From Candidatus Dechloromonas phosphorivorans (lineage in GTDB: Bacteria > Pseudomonadota > Gammaproteobacteria > Burkholderiales > Rhodocyclaceae): a DNA stretch of 64,000 bases. The notes under the pieces were generated by a model that saw only the letters and a program-made list of their open reading frames with translations, was not told the DNA's origin and did not search any database. A program made the position numbers and the translations under genes. The stretch lies in NCBI GenBank assembly GCA_016721185.1, contig JADKIP010000014.1, positions 868,001-932,000 of the forward strand, given 5' to 3'. Below, piece after piece: positions 9,183-17,886 of the stretch; position 1 is the stretch's first letter, and each line of letters opens with the position of its first letter.

Positions 9183-9757
9183 ACATGAAGGGGCGCGAAA
9201 GTGGCATGCCCGACGAAAGCTACTGGGCGAGTTTCTTCGAGGCCGAGGTCGCCATCGACAAGTTGCTGGGGCTCTTGGTCGAGGGAAATGTCATTGAGTT
9301 TGGCTGCGGATACGGTTCCTTCACGCTGCCTGCCGCCCAGCGCACGGCGGGGCTTGTTACTGCATTGGATATTGAGCCGGAAATGGTCGACTGTGTGCGC
9401 CAGAAGGCTGTCACTTTCGATCTGCCTAACATTCAGGCCGAGCTGCGGGACTTTGTTGCACACGGAACGGGCGTGGCTGCCTGTTCGCAGACGCATGCGA
9501 TGATTTTCAACCTGCTGCACCTCGAGCAGCCGGTGAGTCTGCTGCGCGAAGCCTACCGGACCTTACAAGACGGTGGCGTGCTGTCGGTGATCCACTGGCG
9601 CAGCGACATTCCGACTCCGCGCGGCCCCTCTTTGGCGATTCGTCCGACACCCGAGCAATGTCGGGAGTGGATGACCGAGGCCGGATTCCACACCATTGAA
9701 TCGATTGATTTGCAAGATTGTTGCCCGTTTCACTTCGGCCTGCTGGCCAGGCGTTGA
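9179..9757 (+). CDS. Class I SAM-dependent methyltransferase
   Basis: 192 residues from the ATG at 9179, which overlaps the stop codon of the ArsR-rhodanese gene (ATGA); an alternative ATG lies at 9206. Motif I is VIEFGCGYGSFTLPA, followed by the acidic TALDIEPEMV strand and a motif-IV-like segment near MIFNLLHLEQP. The fold is a standard Rossmann methyltransferase; the substrate is unknown. Between a rhodanese regulator and a DsrE protein, a small sulfur- or metalloid-containing substrate such as a thiol is plausible, but this is context inference only. Confidence 0.85.
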   Translation: MNMKGRESGMPDESYWASFFEAEVAIDKLLGLLVEGNVIEFGCGYGSFTLPAAQRTAGLVTALDIEPEMVDCVRQKAVTFDLPNIQAELRDFVAHGTGVAACSQTHAMIFNLLHLEQPVSLLREAYRTLQDGGVLSVIHWRSDIPTPRGPSLAIRPTPEQCREWMTEAGFHTIESIDLQDCCPFHFGLLARR

Positions 9758-9779
9758 TTCATATTTACAGGGAGCCACC

Positions 9780-10136
9780 ATGAAAATCCTGATCATTTTT
9801 AATCGCGAACCTTACGACACCACTGACGTGACCTGGAACGGACTGCGTCTGGCCGACAAGCTGCTCGATGCTGGAAGTGAGGTCCGTCTATTCTTGATGA
9901 ACGATGCAGTCGACTTGGCGCGCGATGTCTGTCGCCCACCGGAAGGGTACGATCAAGACCTGTCCCAGATGCTCAAAGGATTGATCGCCCGTGGTGTGAC
10001 CGTCAGGGCGTGCGGAACCTGTATGGCACGCTGCGGCATTTACAGGAACCATCCGTATTTCGAAGGCACTGAAAAATCAACCATGCCAGCATTGGCAGAA
10101 TGGGTGATTGATAGTGACAAGGTGATCTCGTTCTGA
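9780..10136 (+). CDS. DsrE/DsrF-like sulfur-carrier family protein
   Basis: 118 residues, starting at the ATG at 9780 with AGGGAG 5-6 nt upstream, 22 nt after the methyltransferase stop. The N-terminus MKILIIFNREPYDTTDVTWN and the segment RLADKLLDAGSEVRLFLMNDAV match the DsrE fold. A Cys-rich loop ACGTCMARCG near residue 80 could carry persulfide. Members of this fold trimerise or hexamerise and pass sulfur between proteins. It is the last gene of the ArsR-rhodanese operon and converges on the GGDEF-EAL gene. Confidence 0.85.
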   Translation: MKILIIFNREPYDTTDVTWNGLRLADKLLDAGSEVRLFLMNDAVDLARDVCRPPEGYDQDLSQMLKGLIARGVTVRACGTCMARCGIYRNHPYFEGTEKSTMPALAEWVIDSDKVISF

Positions 10137-10158
10137 AAAAGCTTGGCTAGCTTTATTT

Positions 10159-12273
10159 TCAGTTTCCTGAGACGCCCCCCAATAGCAAACGATCAAGTCT
10201 TTCGATCGGTAGCGGTCGACTGAATAAATAGCCCTGAAAAGCATGACAGCCGAGGCTGTCGAGCAAAACACGCTGCATTTCGGTTTCCACGCCTTCAGCA
10301 ATGACCGAGAGAGACATTGCCTGGCTAAGGACAATGATTGTTTTTGCGATGGCGACACTGTTCGGGTCGATCAGCAGATCGCGGACAAATGATTGGTCAA
10401 TTTTCAGCTGATCCAGCGGCAAGCGCCGCAGATAGGCCAGCGAGGAATAGCCGGTGCCGAAGTCATCCAGCGAAAAGCCGATACCGCGGGCTTTAAGCGT
10501 CGTCATTTTGGCAATGACTTCATCGACATTCTCGACGAGCAGGCTTTCGGTTAGTTCGAGTTTCAGGCGATGCGGATTCGCCCCGGTTCGGGAAACGATT
10601 TCAATCACTTGATCCACGAAATCGGCACGACCGAATTGGCAAGCACTGACATTGACCGCCAGGGTAAGTTTTGCGGCGGCAGGGTGATTTGCCCAGGCGG
10701 CTAGTTGCAAACAGGCGGTTTCAAGCACCCAGGCACCCAAGGGCAGAATCAAGCCGGAATCCTCCGCGGCGGGGATGAATTCTGCCGGCGAAACCATGCC
10801 GTGAACCGGACAGTCCCACCGCACCAAGGCCTCAGCACCGACAATCTGGCCATTGCGATCGACTTGCGGCTGGTAATACAAACGAAATTGCTGCTTGCGC
10901 AGCGCGTCGCGCAAGCCATTGACCAATTCAGCCCGCAAGCTCACGGCTGCCTGCATTTCCGGGTCGAAGAAACGCAGCGCATTGCGGCCAGCGGCCTTGG
11001 CTTCGTACATCGCCAGATCGGCCTGTTTCATCAACTCGTCGGTCGTGCTGACCAGCGTCGGAAACATCGTGACGCCAATGCTGACACTGCCTACGTAATC
11101 ATGGTGCCGCAGTTTGTAAGGCTGACTCAGGGAAGCGAGAATTTTCTTGCCGGCGGCTTCTGCCTGACCGGCGGCCTCCTGCAGATTCGGGCTGAGATAT
11201 TCCAGCATCACGACAAACTCATCGCCACCCAAGCGCGCGGCGGTGTCGTTTTCGCGAATGCAGGCGCTGAGCCGCTCGGCAACTTGCTGTAATAACAGAT
11301 CCCCAACATCGTGACCCAAGGTGTCGTTGAGTGTTTTGAAGTGGTCAATGTCAATAAACAGCAAAGCACCGGCAATCTGTTGGCGCAGGCTGGCTGCCAC
11401 TGCCTGTTGCAAGCGGTCGAGCAGCAAGCGTCGATTTGGCAGGCGGGTCAGCGGGTCATAGAACGCCAGATGCAATATCCTGGCCTCCGCTTCCTTGCGC
11501 TGGGTAATGTCCGTCTGGGTGCCGACGTAATGCGTGATGTCGCCTTTGTTGTCCTTGACGGCGGTAATCGTTACCCAATCGGCGCGGATATCGCCGTTCT
11601 GGCGCTTGTTCCAGATTTCGCCGTGCCAGGCGCCGGTATCGATGATGCTGCGCCACATCTCGATGTAAAACTCAAGCGAGTGACGGCCCGATTTGAGCAA
11701 ACGCGGCGTCTTGCCAACGCTCTCTTCTGCCGAGTAGCCGTTACAGCACGTAAAAGCCTGATTGACCCGCAGAATGACGCCGTTGGCATCAGTGATCAGC
11801 ATGCCCTGTTGTGACTCGAAAGCCGTGGCGGCGATACGCAGCTCAGCCTCGGCTTGGTCAAGGGCGCTCATGTCCGTGTCCATGCAAAACAGAACGGGAG
11901 ACTGACCTGCGACTGTGACAACGGTGTGGTTGGAGTAGACCGGCACCCGGTGTCCATCCTTGTGTTTCAACTCCAGGCGGCCGGGCAAAATTCCCTGACC
12001 GGTTTCGAACATCAATCGCACCGCGGCTTCAACGTCCGGGCGCATGTCGGTGGGAATAATCAGGTCAAACAGATTTCTCCCCAGCGCCTCATCTGCGGTG
12101 TACCCGTAAATATGTTCGGAAGCACGGTTCCAATAGACGACCTCGCCATCCGGCAAGTAGCCCTGAATCGACATTGCATCAGCTTCGTCGAACAGTTTCT
12201 GAAAGCGGGCTTCGCTCACCGCCCGCGGTGGGTTGCCTCCCCAGAACGCCTGACTGGCGGGTTTTTCAGTCAT
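10159..12273 (-). CDS. PAS-PAS-GGDEF-EAL cyclic-di-GMP signalling protein
   Basis: 704 residues. PAS1 (about 20-135), PAS2 (about 145-262, ending YVGTQTDITQRKEAEA), GGDEF domain (about 265-440) with intact GGDEF at 349-353, and EAL domain (about 450-700) with EALVRW at 481-486 and DDFGTGYSSLAYL. The inhibitory-site RxxD (REND at 340-343) stands exactly five residues before GGDEF, so product inhibition of the cyclase is likely. Both catalytic motifs look intact, so it could make and break cyclic-di-GMP. No membrane segment is visible. PAS1 strongly resembles PAS2 of the hybrid kinase 2 kb upstream, which suggests a common input signal. Confidence 0.95.
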   Translation of the reverse strand: MTEKPASQAFWGGNPPRAVSEARFQKLFDEADAMSIQGYLPDGEVVYWNRASEHIYGYTADEALGRNLFDLIIPTDMRPDVEAAVRLMFETGQGILPGRLELKHKDGHRVPVYSNHTVVTVAGQSPVLFCMDTDMSALDQAEAELRIAATAFESQQGMLITDANGVILRVNQAFTCCNGYSAEESVGKTPRLLKSGRHSLEFYIEMWRSIIDTGAWHGEIWNKRQNGDIRADWVTITAVKDNKGDITHYVGTQTDITQRKEAEARILHLAFYDPLTRLPNRRLLLDRLQQAVAASLRQQIAGALLFIDIDHFKTLNDTLGHDVGDLLLQQVAERLSACIRENDTAARLGGDEFVVMLEYLSPNLQEAAGQAEAAGKKILASLSQPYKLRHHDYVGSVSIGVTMFPTLVSTTDELMKQADLAMYEAKAAGRNALRFFDPEMQAAVSLRAELVNGLRDALRKQQFRLYYQPQVDRNGQIVGAEALVRWDCPVHGMVSPAEFIPAAEDSGLILPLGAWVLETACLQLAAWANHPAAAKLTLAVNVSACQFGRADFVDQVIEIVSRTGANPHRLKLELTESLLVENVDEVIAKMTTLKARGIGFSLDDFGTGYSSLAYLRRLPLDQLKIDQSFVRDLLIDPNSVAIAKTIIVLSQAMSLSVIAEGVETEMQRVLLDSLGCHAFQGYLFSRPLPIERLDRLLLGGVSGN

Positions 12274-12367
12274 GTTCGCTCCTGCTGTCTGGTGTCAATC
12301 GATACGAATATCATACGCCGCAGTGCGCGTGGCGAGCGGCAGCGTCACAACTTGCTCCCGGCAGATA

Positions 12368-13162
12368 TTACTCGTCCATTTCAGCCTTGGCAGCCTCAAT
12401 ATCCAGCCGTTCCATCGCGTCGGCCGGGGTGCATTCAACCGCCTCGGCATAGTATTTTTCGGCCTCTTGCAGCCGTGAATTGCCAAACATCATGACCAGG
12501 CCATCGGCGTATTCGGTGCGGGCGATGGCTGAATCCGGATTGAGTTCAAGAGCGGCGCGAAAGTGCTTTTCAGCCGTTTCCTTTTTGGCGCCATAAGTCA
12601 GGCCGCCCATCAGGCTGCCCACCTTGTTGATAATTTCGGCGTGCCAGGTACCCAGCGCAATGTGTGCATCGGCATGCTTGGGTGCCAGCGCCAGTGCCCG
12701 CTCGATACTGGCGTGGATTTTCCCGCCCAAGCCTTGCGCCAGCGCTTTGCCGATCGAAATCCCCTGAGCGTAGCGCCCCAGCGCATAGGCGTGGATGTAC
12801 CAGGCGTTGGCGTTGTCCGGTTCGCGGGCCTGGAGAGCTTCGCAGCGCTGGGCAATCTGCTGGAAGATTTCCAGTTGGGTGTTCGGGTCGGTTTCCAGAT
12901 AGTTGGCGTAAATCATCGCCGCCTTGTTGGCGGCATTGATGCCTGAACTGCTGGCTTGCAAACCGTCTTTCAGCCCGATTTCAACCGCCTTGGCAAACTC
13001 GCCGGCGTGGTGGGCGCGCCAGGCTTCTTCGGCATCGGCATCAGTCGGGTAAGGCTCGGCGTCACCGCAATGCAGGCGCGGCCAGTTTTTCTTCAGCGCG
13101 GCGCCGGTGTAGTTGTAGGCTTTGTCCGGGTAGGGAAAAGCCTGCCAGTGCTTTTTACTCAT
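12368..13162 (-). CDS. TPR-repeat protein
   Basis: 264 residues. Alpha-helical repeats of the tetratricopeptide type are visible, for example ASIERALALAPKHADAHIAL and EKHFRAALELNPDSAIARTE and EKYYAEAVECTPADAMERLD. There is no signal peptide, so it is probably cytoplasmic. It overlaps the stop of the TetR gene by 4 nt (ATGA) and is the last gene of the phasin-patatin-TetR-TPR run. TPR proteins act as scaffolds; the partner is unknown. Function is not assigned beyond that. Confidence 0.85.
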   Translation of the reverse strand: MSKKHWQAFPYPDKAYNYTGAALKKNWPRLHCGDAEPYPTDADAEEAWRAHHAGEFAKAVEIGLKDGLQASSSGINAANKAAMIYANYLETDPNTQLEIFQQIAQRCEALQAREPDNANAWYIHAYALGRYAQGISIGKALAQGLGGKIHASIERALALAPKHADAHIALGTWHAEIINKVGSLMGGLTYGAKKETAEKHFRAALELNPDSAIARTEYADGLVMMFGNSRLQEAEKYYAEAVECTPADAMERLDIEAAKAEMDE

Positions 13163-13815
13163 GCCTGATCTCCTCGGCCTTTGTCGATATACGCCGTCGA
13201 TAGTTTGTCCAGCAAATGACGCGCTTCACCCTGCAGGTAGGGCGAGGCCAGCGACATCACCTGATACACGCCGCGTCCGATATCCGGTTCGCCACGGGGA
13301 CGGCGGGCGTGCTCGAAGGAGAGCCAGAAAGTGGCGACGACCGTCATGTTGGTGGCGAGGGCGGCAATTTCACTGTTTGCTGCGGTCAACACGCCAGAAG
13401 CGGCTAATCCCTGGCAGATGACGGTGGCGGTGTGTTCCTTCTGGCGCAGGATGCGCTGAAAGTGTGTTTCAACCAGCCGGTTGCGGGTCAGCAGGTCGTT
13501 GATATCGCGATAGAAAAAGCGGAATTTCCAGATGGTTTCAAAGAGCAGATGGAGAAAAAGCCAGATGTCCTCGGTGCCCTGGGGGCGCCTTCCCGGTGCG
13601 GTCAGGAGGTTGGCGATCTCCTTCTCATACTCGGCAAACAAGGCATTGACGATCTCGTCCTTGCCGTGAAAATGGTAATAGAGGTTGCCGGGGCTGATCT
13701 CCATTTCATCAGCGATCACAGTGGTCGTGACATTAGGCTCACCAAAGTCATTGAACAGTTTGAGGGCGGTTTCGAGGATGCGCTCGCGGGTGCGCCGTTT
13801 TGGCTTTTTTTCCAT
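13159..13815 (-). CDS. TetR-family transcriptional regulator
   Basis: 218 residues from the ATG at 13815, which has GGAAG about 6 nt upstream; a longer frame to 13857 lacks a signal. The N-terminus KRRTRERILETALKLFNDFG followed by VTTTVIADEMEISPGNLYYH is the TetR helix-turn-helix. The C-terminal ligand domain (residues 70-210) is of the type annotated TetR_C-like with FRFFYRDINDLL. It sits 41 nt after the patatin gene and overlaps the TPR gene, so all are probably cotranscribed. Control of lipid or storage metabolism is a reasonable guess from context. Confidence 0.9.
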   Translation of the reverse strand: MEKKPKRRTRERILETALKLFNDFGEPNVTTTVIADEMEISPGNLYYHFHGKDEIVNALFAEYEKEIANLLTAPGRRPQGTEDIWLFLHLLFETIWKFRFFYRDINDLLTRNRLVETHFQRILRQKEHTATVICQGLAASGVLTAANSEIAALATNMTVVATFWLSFEHARRPRGEPDIGRGVYQVMSLASPYLQGEARHLLDKLSTAYIDKGRGDQA

Positions 13816-13856
13816 GCTGGCTTCCAAAATAACTGTCTGTAATGAGGCAGCGACCA

Positions 13857-15098
13857 TCAGGTCGGCCTGCGTTTTTCAAGCCAGTGCTGGAGATCGTCAA
13901 GGGAAGTGTCGAGCGCGTGCATGGCGGTGCCGAGGCTGACTTTTGATTTGTGCCGGTGGCGCGGCAATAGCGTGTGGCGGTGATCTTTCAGCACGGCCAG
14001 ATTAAGGCTGAGGCCATGACGATTCAGGATAGGCATCAATTCGTGGCGACGACGATAGAGGTCTATGCGCGTCCGCTGATAAGCGTGTTCGCACAGACGG
14101 CGACGGTCGCGGTAACTGAAAACGTTGGTATAAAACATCTCGCCGTCGTCGCGCGTCGGCTCGAAGAGCAGCACATCGGCGTTGCTGAACTGATGCTTGT
14201 AGCGGTCCATGCCGATCTTCATGCGTGAATTGATGATGGCGCGAAAGGTTTGCGACAGCACCACCGGCAAACCGCCTTCGGTCAGGTTTTGCCGCTCAGT
14301 CAAGTTTCGCCGGGCCGCAAGATCGGCATCGAAGGGCACCAGCGGGTTGATGCAGAAAACAATATCGGCGCCATCCTTGAGCGCGACCGAGGCGTGCAGG
14401 GTTTTGATCAGCGCCCCATCGACATAGTGCCGGCCATTGATTTCGACGGGCGGAAAGAGGCCGGGCAGGGCGGCGCTGGCCTGGACGGCGGTGGAAATCG
14501 GTACCGTATCGTTGCCATCGGCACCGAAAGCGATCGACTCGCCGGAGTCGAGGTCGGTCGCCACCAGAAAAAGGCGGCATTTCAGTTTGCGAAAATCGTT
14601 GGTGCGTCCGGGCCGGGAAAACATTTCGCGGAGTACATGATCAATGCCCTGGTTATCAAAAATCCCGGTTGGAATGGCGCGGGACAGGCGCTGGAAGGAT
14701 TCAAACGGGCCGTGCAACCACGGTGCCTGAAGGTAGTTCAGCGTTGAGGAAATAATCAGGTGGGGCAAAGAGAGCAGGCGGCTGACGTATTCGCCAATGG
14801 CGGGACGCAAGAGCATCTCCGGATCGAATATTTCCTCGGTATCGTCATCAATCAGGATACGGGCGAGACGCGCCGGTGAAATGCCGTTGGCCAACGCGGC
14901 CGCAATAAAACCGCCGGAGCTGACGCCGACAAAGATATCCGCCTGATGGGCTTCAAATCCATCAATCGCCTGAGCCAGCGCGGCACTGGCCCCGATCTCG
15001 TAAATGGCGCCGAGCGGACCTCCGCCCGCCAACGCGACAGCTATTCTGGACAACTTGTCTTCCCCCAAGGTGGCGGATGCCCGGTCATGGCCGGGCAT
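13857..15098 (-). CDS. Patatin-like phospholipase/esterase
   Basis: 413 residues. The patatin catalytic features are present: oxyanion loop ALAGGGPLGAIYEIG near residue 22, nucleophile elbow VGVSSGGFIAAAL (GxSxG) near 58-70, and the catalytic Asp in HYVDGALIKTL. It hydrolyses acyl esters; a cytoplasmic or membrane-peripheral location fits the absence of a signal peptide. The C-terminal 100 residues are basic and rich in Arg/His. It follows the phasin gene (52-nt gap) and precedes a TetR gene, suggesting a link to storage lipid or membrane turnover. The start at 15098 is the only upstream ATG; its Shine-Dalgarno sequence is poor. Confidence 0.88.
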   Translation of the reverse strand: MPGHDRASATLGEDKLSRIAVALAGGGPLGAIYEIGASAALAQAIDGFEAHQADIFVGVSSGGFIAAALANGISPARLARILIDDDTEEIFDPEMLLRPAIGEYVSRLLSLPHLIISSTLNYLQAPWLHGPFESFQRLSRAIPTGIFDNQGIDHVLREMFSRPGRTNDFRKLKCRLFLVATDLDSGESIAFGADGNDTVPISTAVQASAALPGLFPPVEINGRHYVDGALIKTLHASVALKDGADIVFCINPLVPFDADLAARRNLTERQNLTEGGLPVVLSQTFRAIINSRMKIGMDRYKHQFSNADVLLFEPTRDDGEMFYTNVFSYRDRRRLCEHAYQRTRIDLYRRRHELMPILNRHGLSLNLAVLKDHRHTLLPRHRHKSKVSLGTAMHALDTSLDDLQHWLEKRRPT

Positions 15099-15121
15099 CT
15101 CATGGTTGGCCGTCCAAATCA

Positions 15122-15142
15122 GCCGGGCCCATTCCGCCCGGC
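15122..15142 (-). terminator. Candidate hairpin after the phasin gene
   Basis: GCCGGGC and GCCCGGC (15122-15128 and 15136-15142) pair around a 7-nt loop just after the phasin stop codon, before the patatin gene. No long T-run follows on the minus strand. It may cause partial termination and give more phasin than patatin, which would fit the high abundance usual for phasins. Confidence 0.35.
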
Positions 15143-15150
15143 ATTTTCAG

Positions 15151-15735
15151 TCAGGAAGCAGTTGCTGCCACAGTAGCGGTAGCAGCCGGTTTGGCGGCTT
15201 CGCTTTTGGGGGCAGCCCGCCGCCGGACCGCCGCTTTGGGGGCTGCAGCTTTCGGTTCTGCAGCTTTGGGTGCAGCCGTTTTGGTGGCCACTGGCGCGGG
15301 TTTGCTTGCCGCTGGTTTGGCGACTGCTTTAGCTGCCGACTTCGCCACCGCCTTTTCGGCCGCCTCCTGAGCCTCCGTCAGCTTTTGCACCACCGACGTC
15401 AGTTCGGCGACGCGCTTGGACAACTTGTCGATGTCCTTCTTCGATGGCACACCCAAGCTGGAAAGGGCGCGGGCAACGCGGTCCTCAAAAACCTGTTCGA
15501 GACGATCCCATGTCCCGACCGCTTTGCCGGTAACAACGGCGATCTGTTCATCGGCCACCTTGCGGGTTTTGTTCTGGATGCTTTCGCCTTCCTTGACGAG
15601 GGCATCAAATACCTTGGTTCCTTCTTCCTGCGCCTTGGCAAAGGCACCGAGCCCGGCTAACCAGATTTGATGGGCAGAATCCTTGACGGTTTGGGCCAGT
15701 TGGTTTTCACCGATTGCCTTGAATTTCTTGACCAT
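15151..15735 (-). CDS. PhaF/PhaI-like phasin (PHA granule-associated protein)
   Basis: 194 residues from the ATG at 15735, with AAGGAG 7 nt upstream. Residues 1-110 form the amphipathic phasin helix (SAHQIWLAGLGAFAKAQEEG, then TWDRLEQVFEDRVARALSSL). A short coiled coil with KKDIDKLSKRVAELT follows. The last 75 residues are a histone-H1-like Ala/Lys/Pro tail (repeats of AAPKAAEPKA type). Such two-part phasins coat polyhydroxyalkanoate granules and bind nucleoid DNA through the tail, helping granule segregation. The PHA synthase operon lies 40 kb away in this window. Divergent from the acyl-CoA reductase gene. Confidence 0.92.
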   Translation of the reverse strand: MVKKFKAIGENQLAQTVKDSAHQIWLAGLGAFAKAQEEGTKVFDALVKEGESIQNKTRKVADEQIAVVTGKAVGTWDRLEQVFEDRVARALSSLGVPSKKDIDKLSKRVAELTSVVQKLTEAQEAAEKAVAKSAAKAVAKPAASKPAPVATKTAAPKAAEPKAAAPKAAVRRRAAPKSEAAKPAATATVAATAS

Positions 15736-15885
15736 GATCCACTCCTTGAAATGATGTCTCGATATGGCAGCGTCGTTCTCTGCCGACACTTTCAGTCTAG
15801 GATAAACAGTTAGAACAGGCACACTAATTTAGTAGGCGAGTTACTCTAAAATGGTTTTGATTCCAATCACTTCGAGGAGCCGCTC

Positions 15886-17886
15886 ATGCAATACTTTATT
15901 ACTGGAGCATCCGGTTTTATCGGCCGGCGGCTCGTCAAGAAACTGTTGGCGCGCGAAGGCAGCGTGATCTATTTTCTGGTTCGCGCCGCTGAGCTGAATT
16001 CGCTGGATGCGCTTTATGAATTCTGGGATTTCACCCCGACAGAAAAAGCCAGGGTGCTTCCCGTTGCTGGCGACCTGACCGAGCCCGGCTTGGGGATTGC
16101 TGCGGTCGACCGCAAAAAATTGGGTAAAAAGACCACCCACTTTTTCCATCTGGCGGCAATTTATGACCTTACTGCCGATGCCGAAAGCCAGCTCAAGGTC
16201 AATGTGCAGGGCACGCGCAATGCCGTGCAGTTTGCCGAGAGCATTGGCGCCAAACATTTCCATCTATTCAGCTCGATTGCCTCGGCTGGCATGTTCGAGG
16301 GCTTGTTCCGCGAAGATATGTTCGAGGAAGCGGAAGGGCTGGATCATCCGTATTTCAAGACCAAGCACGATTCGGAGGGCATCGTCCGCCACGAATGCAG
16401 CATTCCCTGGCGTATCTACCGGCCAGCCATCGTCGTCGGCGATTCGCGGACCGGCGAGATGGACAAGATCGACGGCCCGTATTACTTCTTCAAGCTGATC
16501 CAGAAAATGCGCAAGATGCTGCCGAGCTGGATGCCGACCATCGGCATCGAAGGCGGGCGGATCAATGTCGTGCCGGTCGATTTCGTCGTCAAGGCCGTCG
16601 ACCACATCGCGCACCTGAAAGGCGAGGATGGCAAGTGTTTCCATCTGGTCGACCCGACACCGATGCGCGTTGGCGACTTGCTCAACACCTTTGCCCGGGC
16701 GGCGCACGCGCCGGAAATGACGATGCGCGTCAATGCGGCGCTGTTCAGCTTTATCCCGAAGCATATTCGCAGGGCGCTGATGGCCTTGTCGCCGATCCGC
16801 CGCATTCAGCATGCCGTGATGACCGATCTCGGCCTGCCCGACGACATGCTGCGCTTCGTCAATTACCCGACGCGTTTCGATTGCCGCGAAACAACCCGCG
16901 TTCTCAAGGGCACCGGCATCACCGTGCCGCCGCTGGAGGATTACGCCTGGCGCCTGTGGGATTACTGGGAGCGCCATCTCGACCCGGATCTCTTCATTGA
17001 CCGCAGCCTGCGCGGCCAGGTCGGCGGCAAAGTAGTACTGGTCACCGGCGCCTCATCCGGCATCGGCAAGGCCACTGCCTGGAAGCTGGCTGAGGCAGGA
17101 GCGAATGTCGTGACCATTGCCCGCGACAAAGAGCAACTCGATGAAGTGGTCAAGGCGTTCGAGGCGGCCGGCCTGAAACTGCATGCCTATGTCGGCGATC
17201 TGGCCGATATGGTTTCCACGGAGGCCGTGGTGCAGCAAATTATGGCCGAACATGGCGTGGTCGATGTCCTGATCAACAACGCCGGTCGTTCCATTCGTCG
17301 CGCCATTGAAAACTCCTTCGATCGTTTCCACGATTTCGAGCGGACGATGCAGCTCAACTATTTTGGCGCTCTCAAGGTCAGCATGGGTGTCCTGCCGAAA
17401 ATGCTGGAACAGAAGCACGGCCACATCATCAATATTTCCTCGATTGGCGTACTGACCAATGCGCCGCGTTTTTCGGCGTATGTGGCGTCAAAAGCTGCCC
17501 TCGATGCCTGGGTGCGCTGTGCCTCTTCGGAGTTCGCGGATCGCGGTATTTCCTTCACGACGATCAACATGCCGCTGGTCAAGACGCCAATGATTGCGCC
17601 GACCAAAATCTATGATCAGGTGCCAACCCTGACGCCGGAAGAGGCAGCCGCACTGGTCTGTAACGCGATCATTCACAAGCCGGTGCGCGTCGCCACCCGA
17701 CTGGGTATTTTCGGCCAGACGCTGTACGCCGTGATGCCGCGGGTCGCGCAAATCATCATGAACACCACTTTCCGGATGTTTCCGGATTCAAGCACGGCCA
17801 AAGCGCCGAAAGCCGGCCTCTTGCCTGATCTGCCGTCGGCCGATCAGGTGGCCTTCCAGCAATTCATGCGCGGGATTCATTTCTGA
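15886..17886 (+). CDS. Bifunctional fatty acyl-CoA reductase (two-domain SDR, Marinobacter FAR type)
   Basis: 666 residues, ATG with GAGGAG 7 nt upstream. The N-terminal half is a thioester-reductase-like SDR (FITGASGFIGRRL; catalytic HPYFKTKHDSE; then YRPAIVVGDSRTGEMDKIDG). The C-terminal half is a classical SDR (VLVTGASSGIGKATAWKL; NNAGRSIRRAI; catalytic SAYVASKAALDA). This architecture, and segments such as REDMFEEAEGLDHPY, VPTLTPEEAA and the MRGI ending, match the Marinobacter acyl-CoA reductase that takes fatty acyl-CoA through aldehyde to fatty alcohol with NADPH for wax esters. Product here could be fatty alcohols. The peroxiredoxin gene overlaps its stop by 1 nt. No wax ester synthase is seen in the window. 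Confidence 0.88.
   Translation: MQYFITGASGFIGRRLVKKLLAREGSVIYFLVRAAELNSLDALYEFWDFTPTEKARVLPVAGDLTEPGLGIAAVDRKKLGKKTTHFFHLAAIYDLTADAESQLKVNVQGTRNAVQFAESIGAKHFHLFSSIASAGMFEGLFREDMFEEAEGLDHPYFKTKHDSEGIVRHECSIPWRIYRPAIVVGDSRTGEMDKIDGPYYFFKLIQKMRKMLPSWMPTIGIEGGRINVVPVDFVVKAVDHIAHLKGEDGKCFHLVDPTPMRVGDLLNTFARAAHAPEMTMRVNAALFSFIPKHIRRALMALSPIRRIQHAVMTDLGLPDDMLRFVNYPTRFDCRETTRVLKGTGITVPPLEDYAWRLWDYWERHLDPDLFIDRSLRGQVGGKVVLVTGASSGIGKATAWKLAEAGANVVTIARDKEQLDEVVKAFEAAGLKLHAYVGDLADMVSTEAVVQQIMAEHGVVDVLINNAGRSIRRAIENSFDRFHDFERTMQLNYFGALKVSMGVLPKMLEQKHGHIINISSIGVLTNAPRFSAYVASKAALDAWVRCASSEFADRGISFTTINMPLVKTPMIAPTKIYDQVPTLTPEEAAALVCNAIIHKPVRVATRLGIFGQTLYAVMPRVAQIIMNTTFRMFPDSSTAKAPKAGLLPDLPSADQVAFQQFMRGIHF

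Noticed and set aside
10138..10154. Short AAAGCT/AGCTTT hairpin between DsrE and GGDEF-EAL genes
   Set aside because: Only 6 bp arms, though followed by ATTTT; too weak to call confidently.
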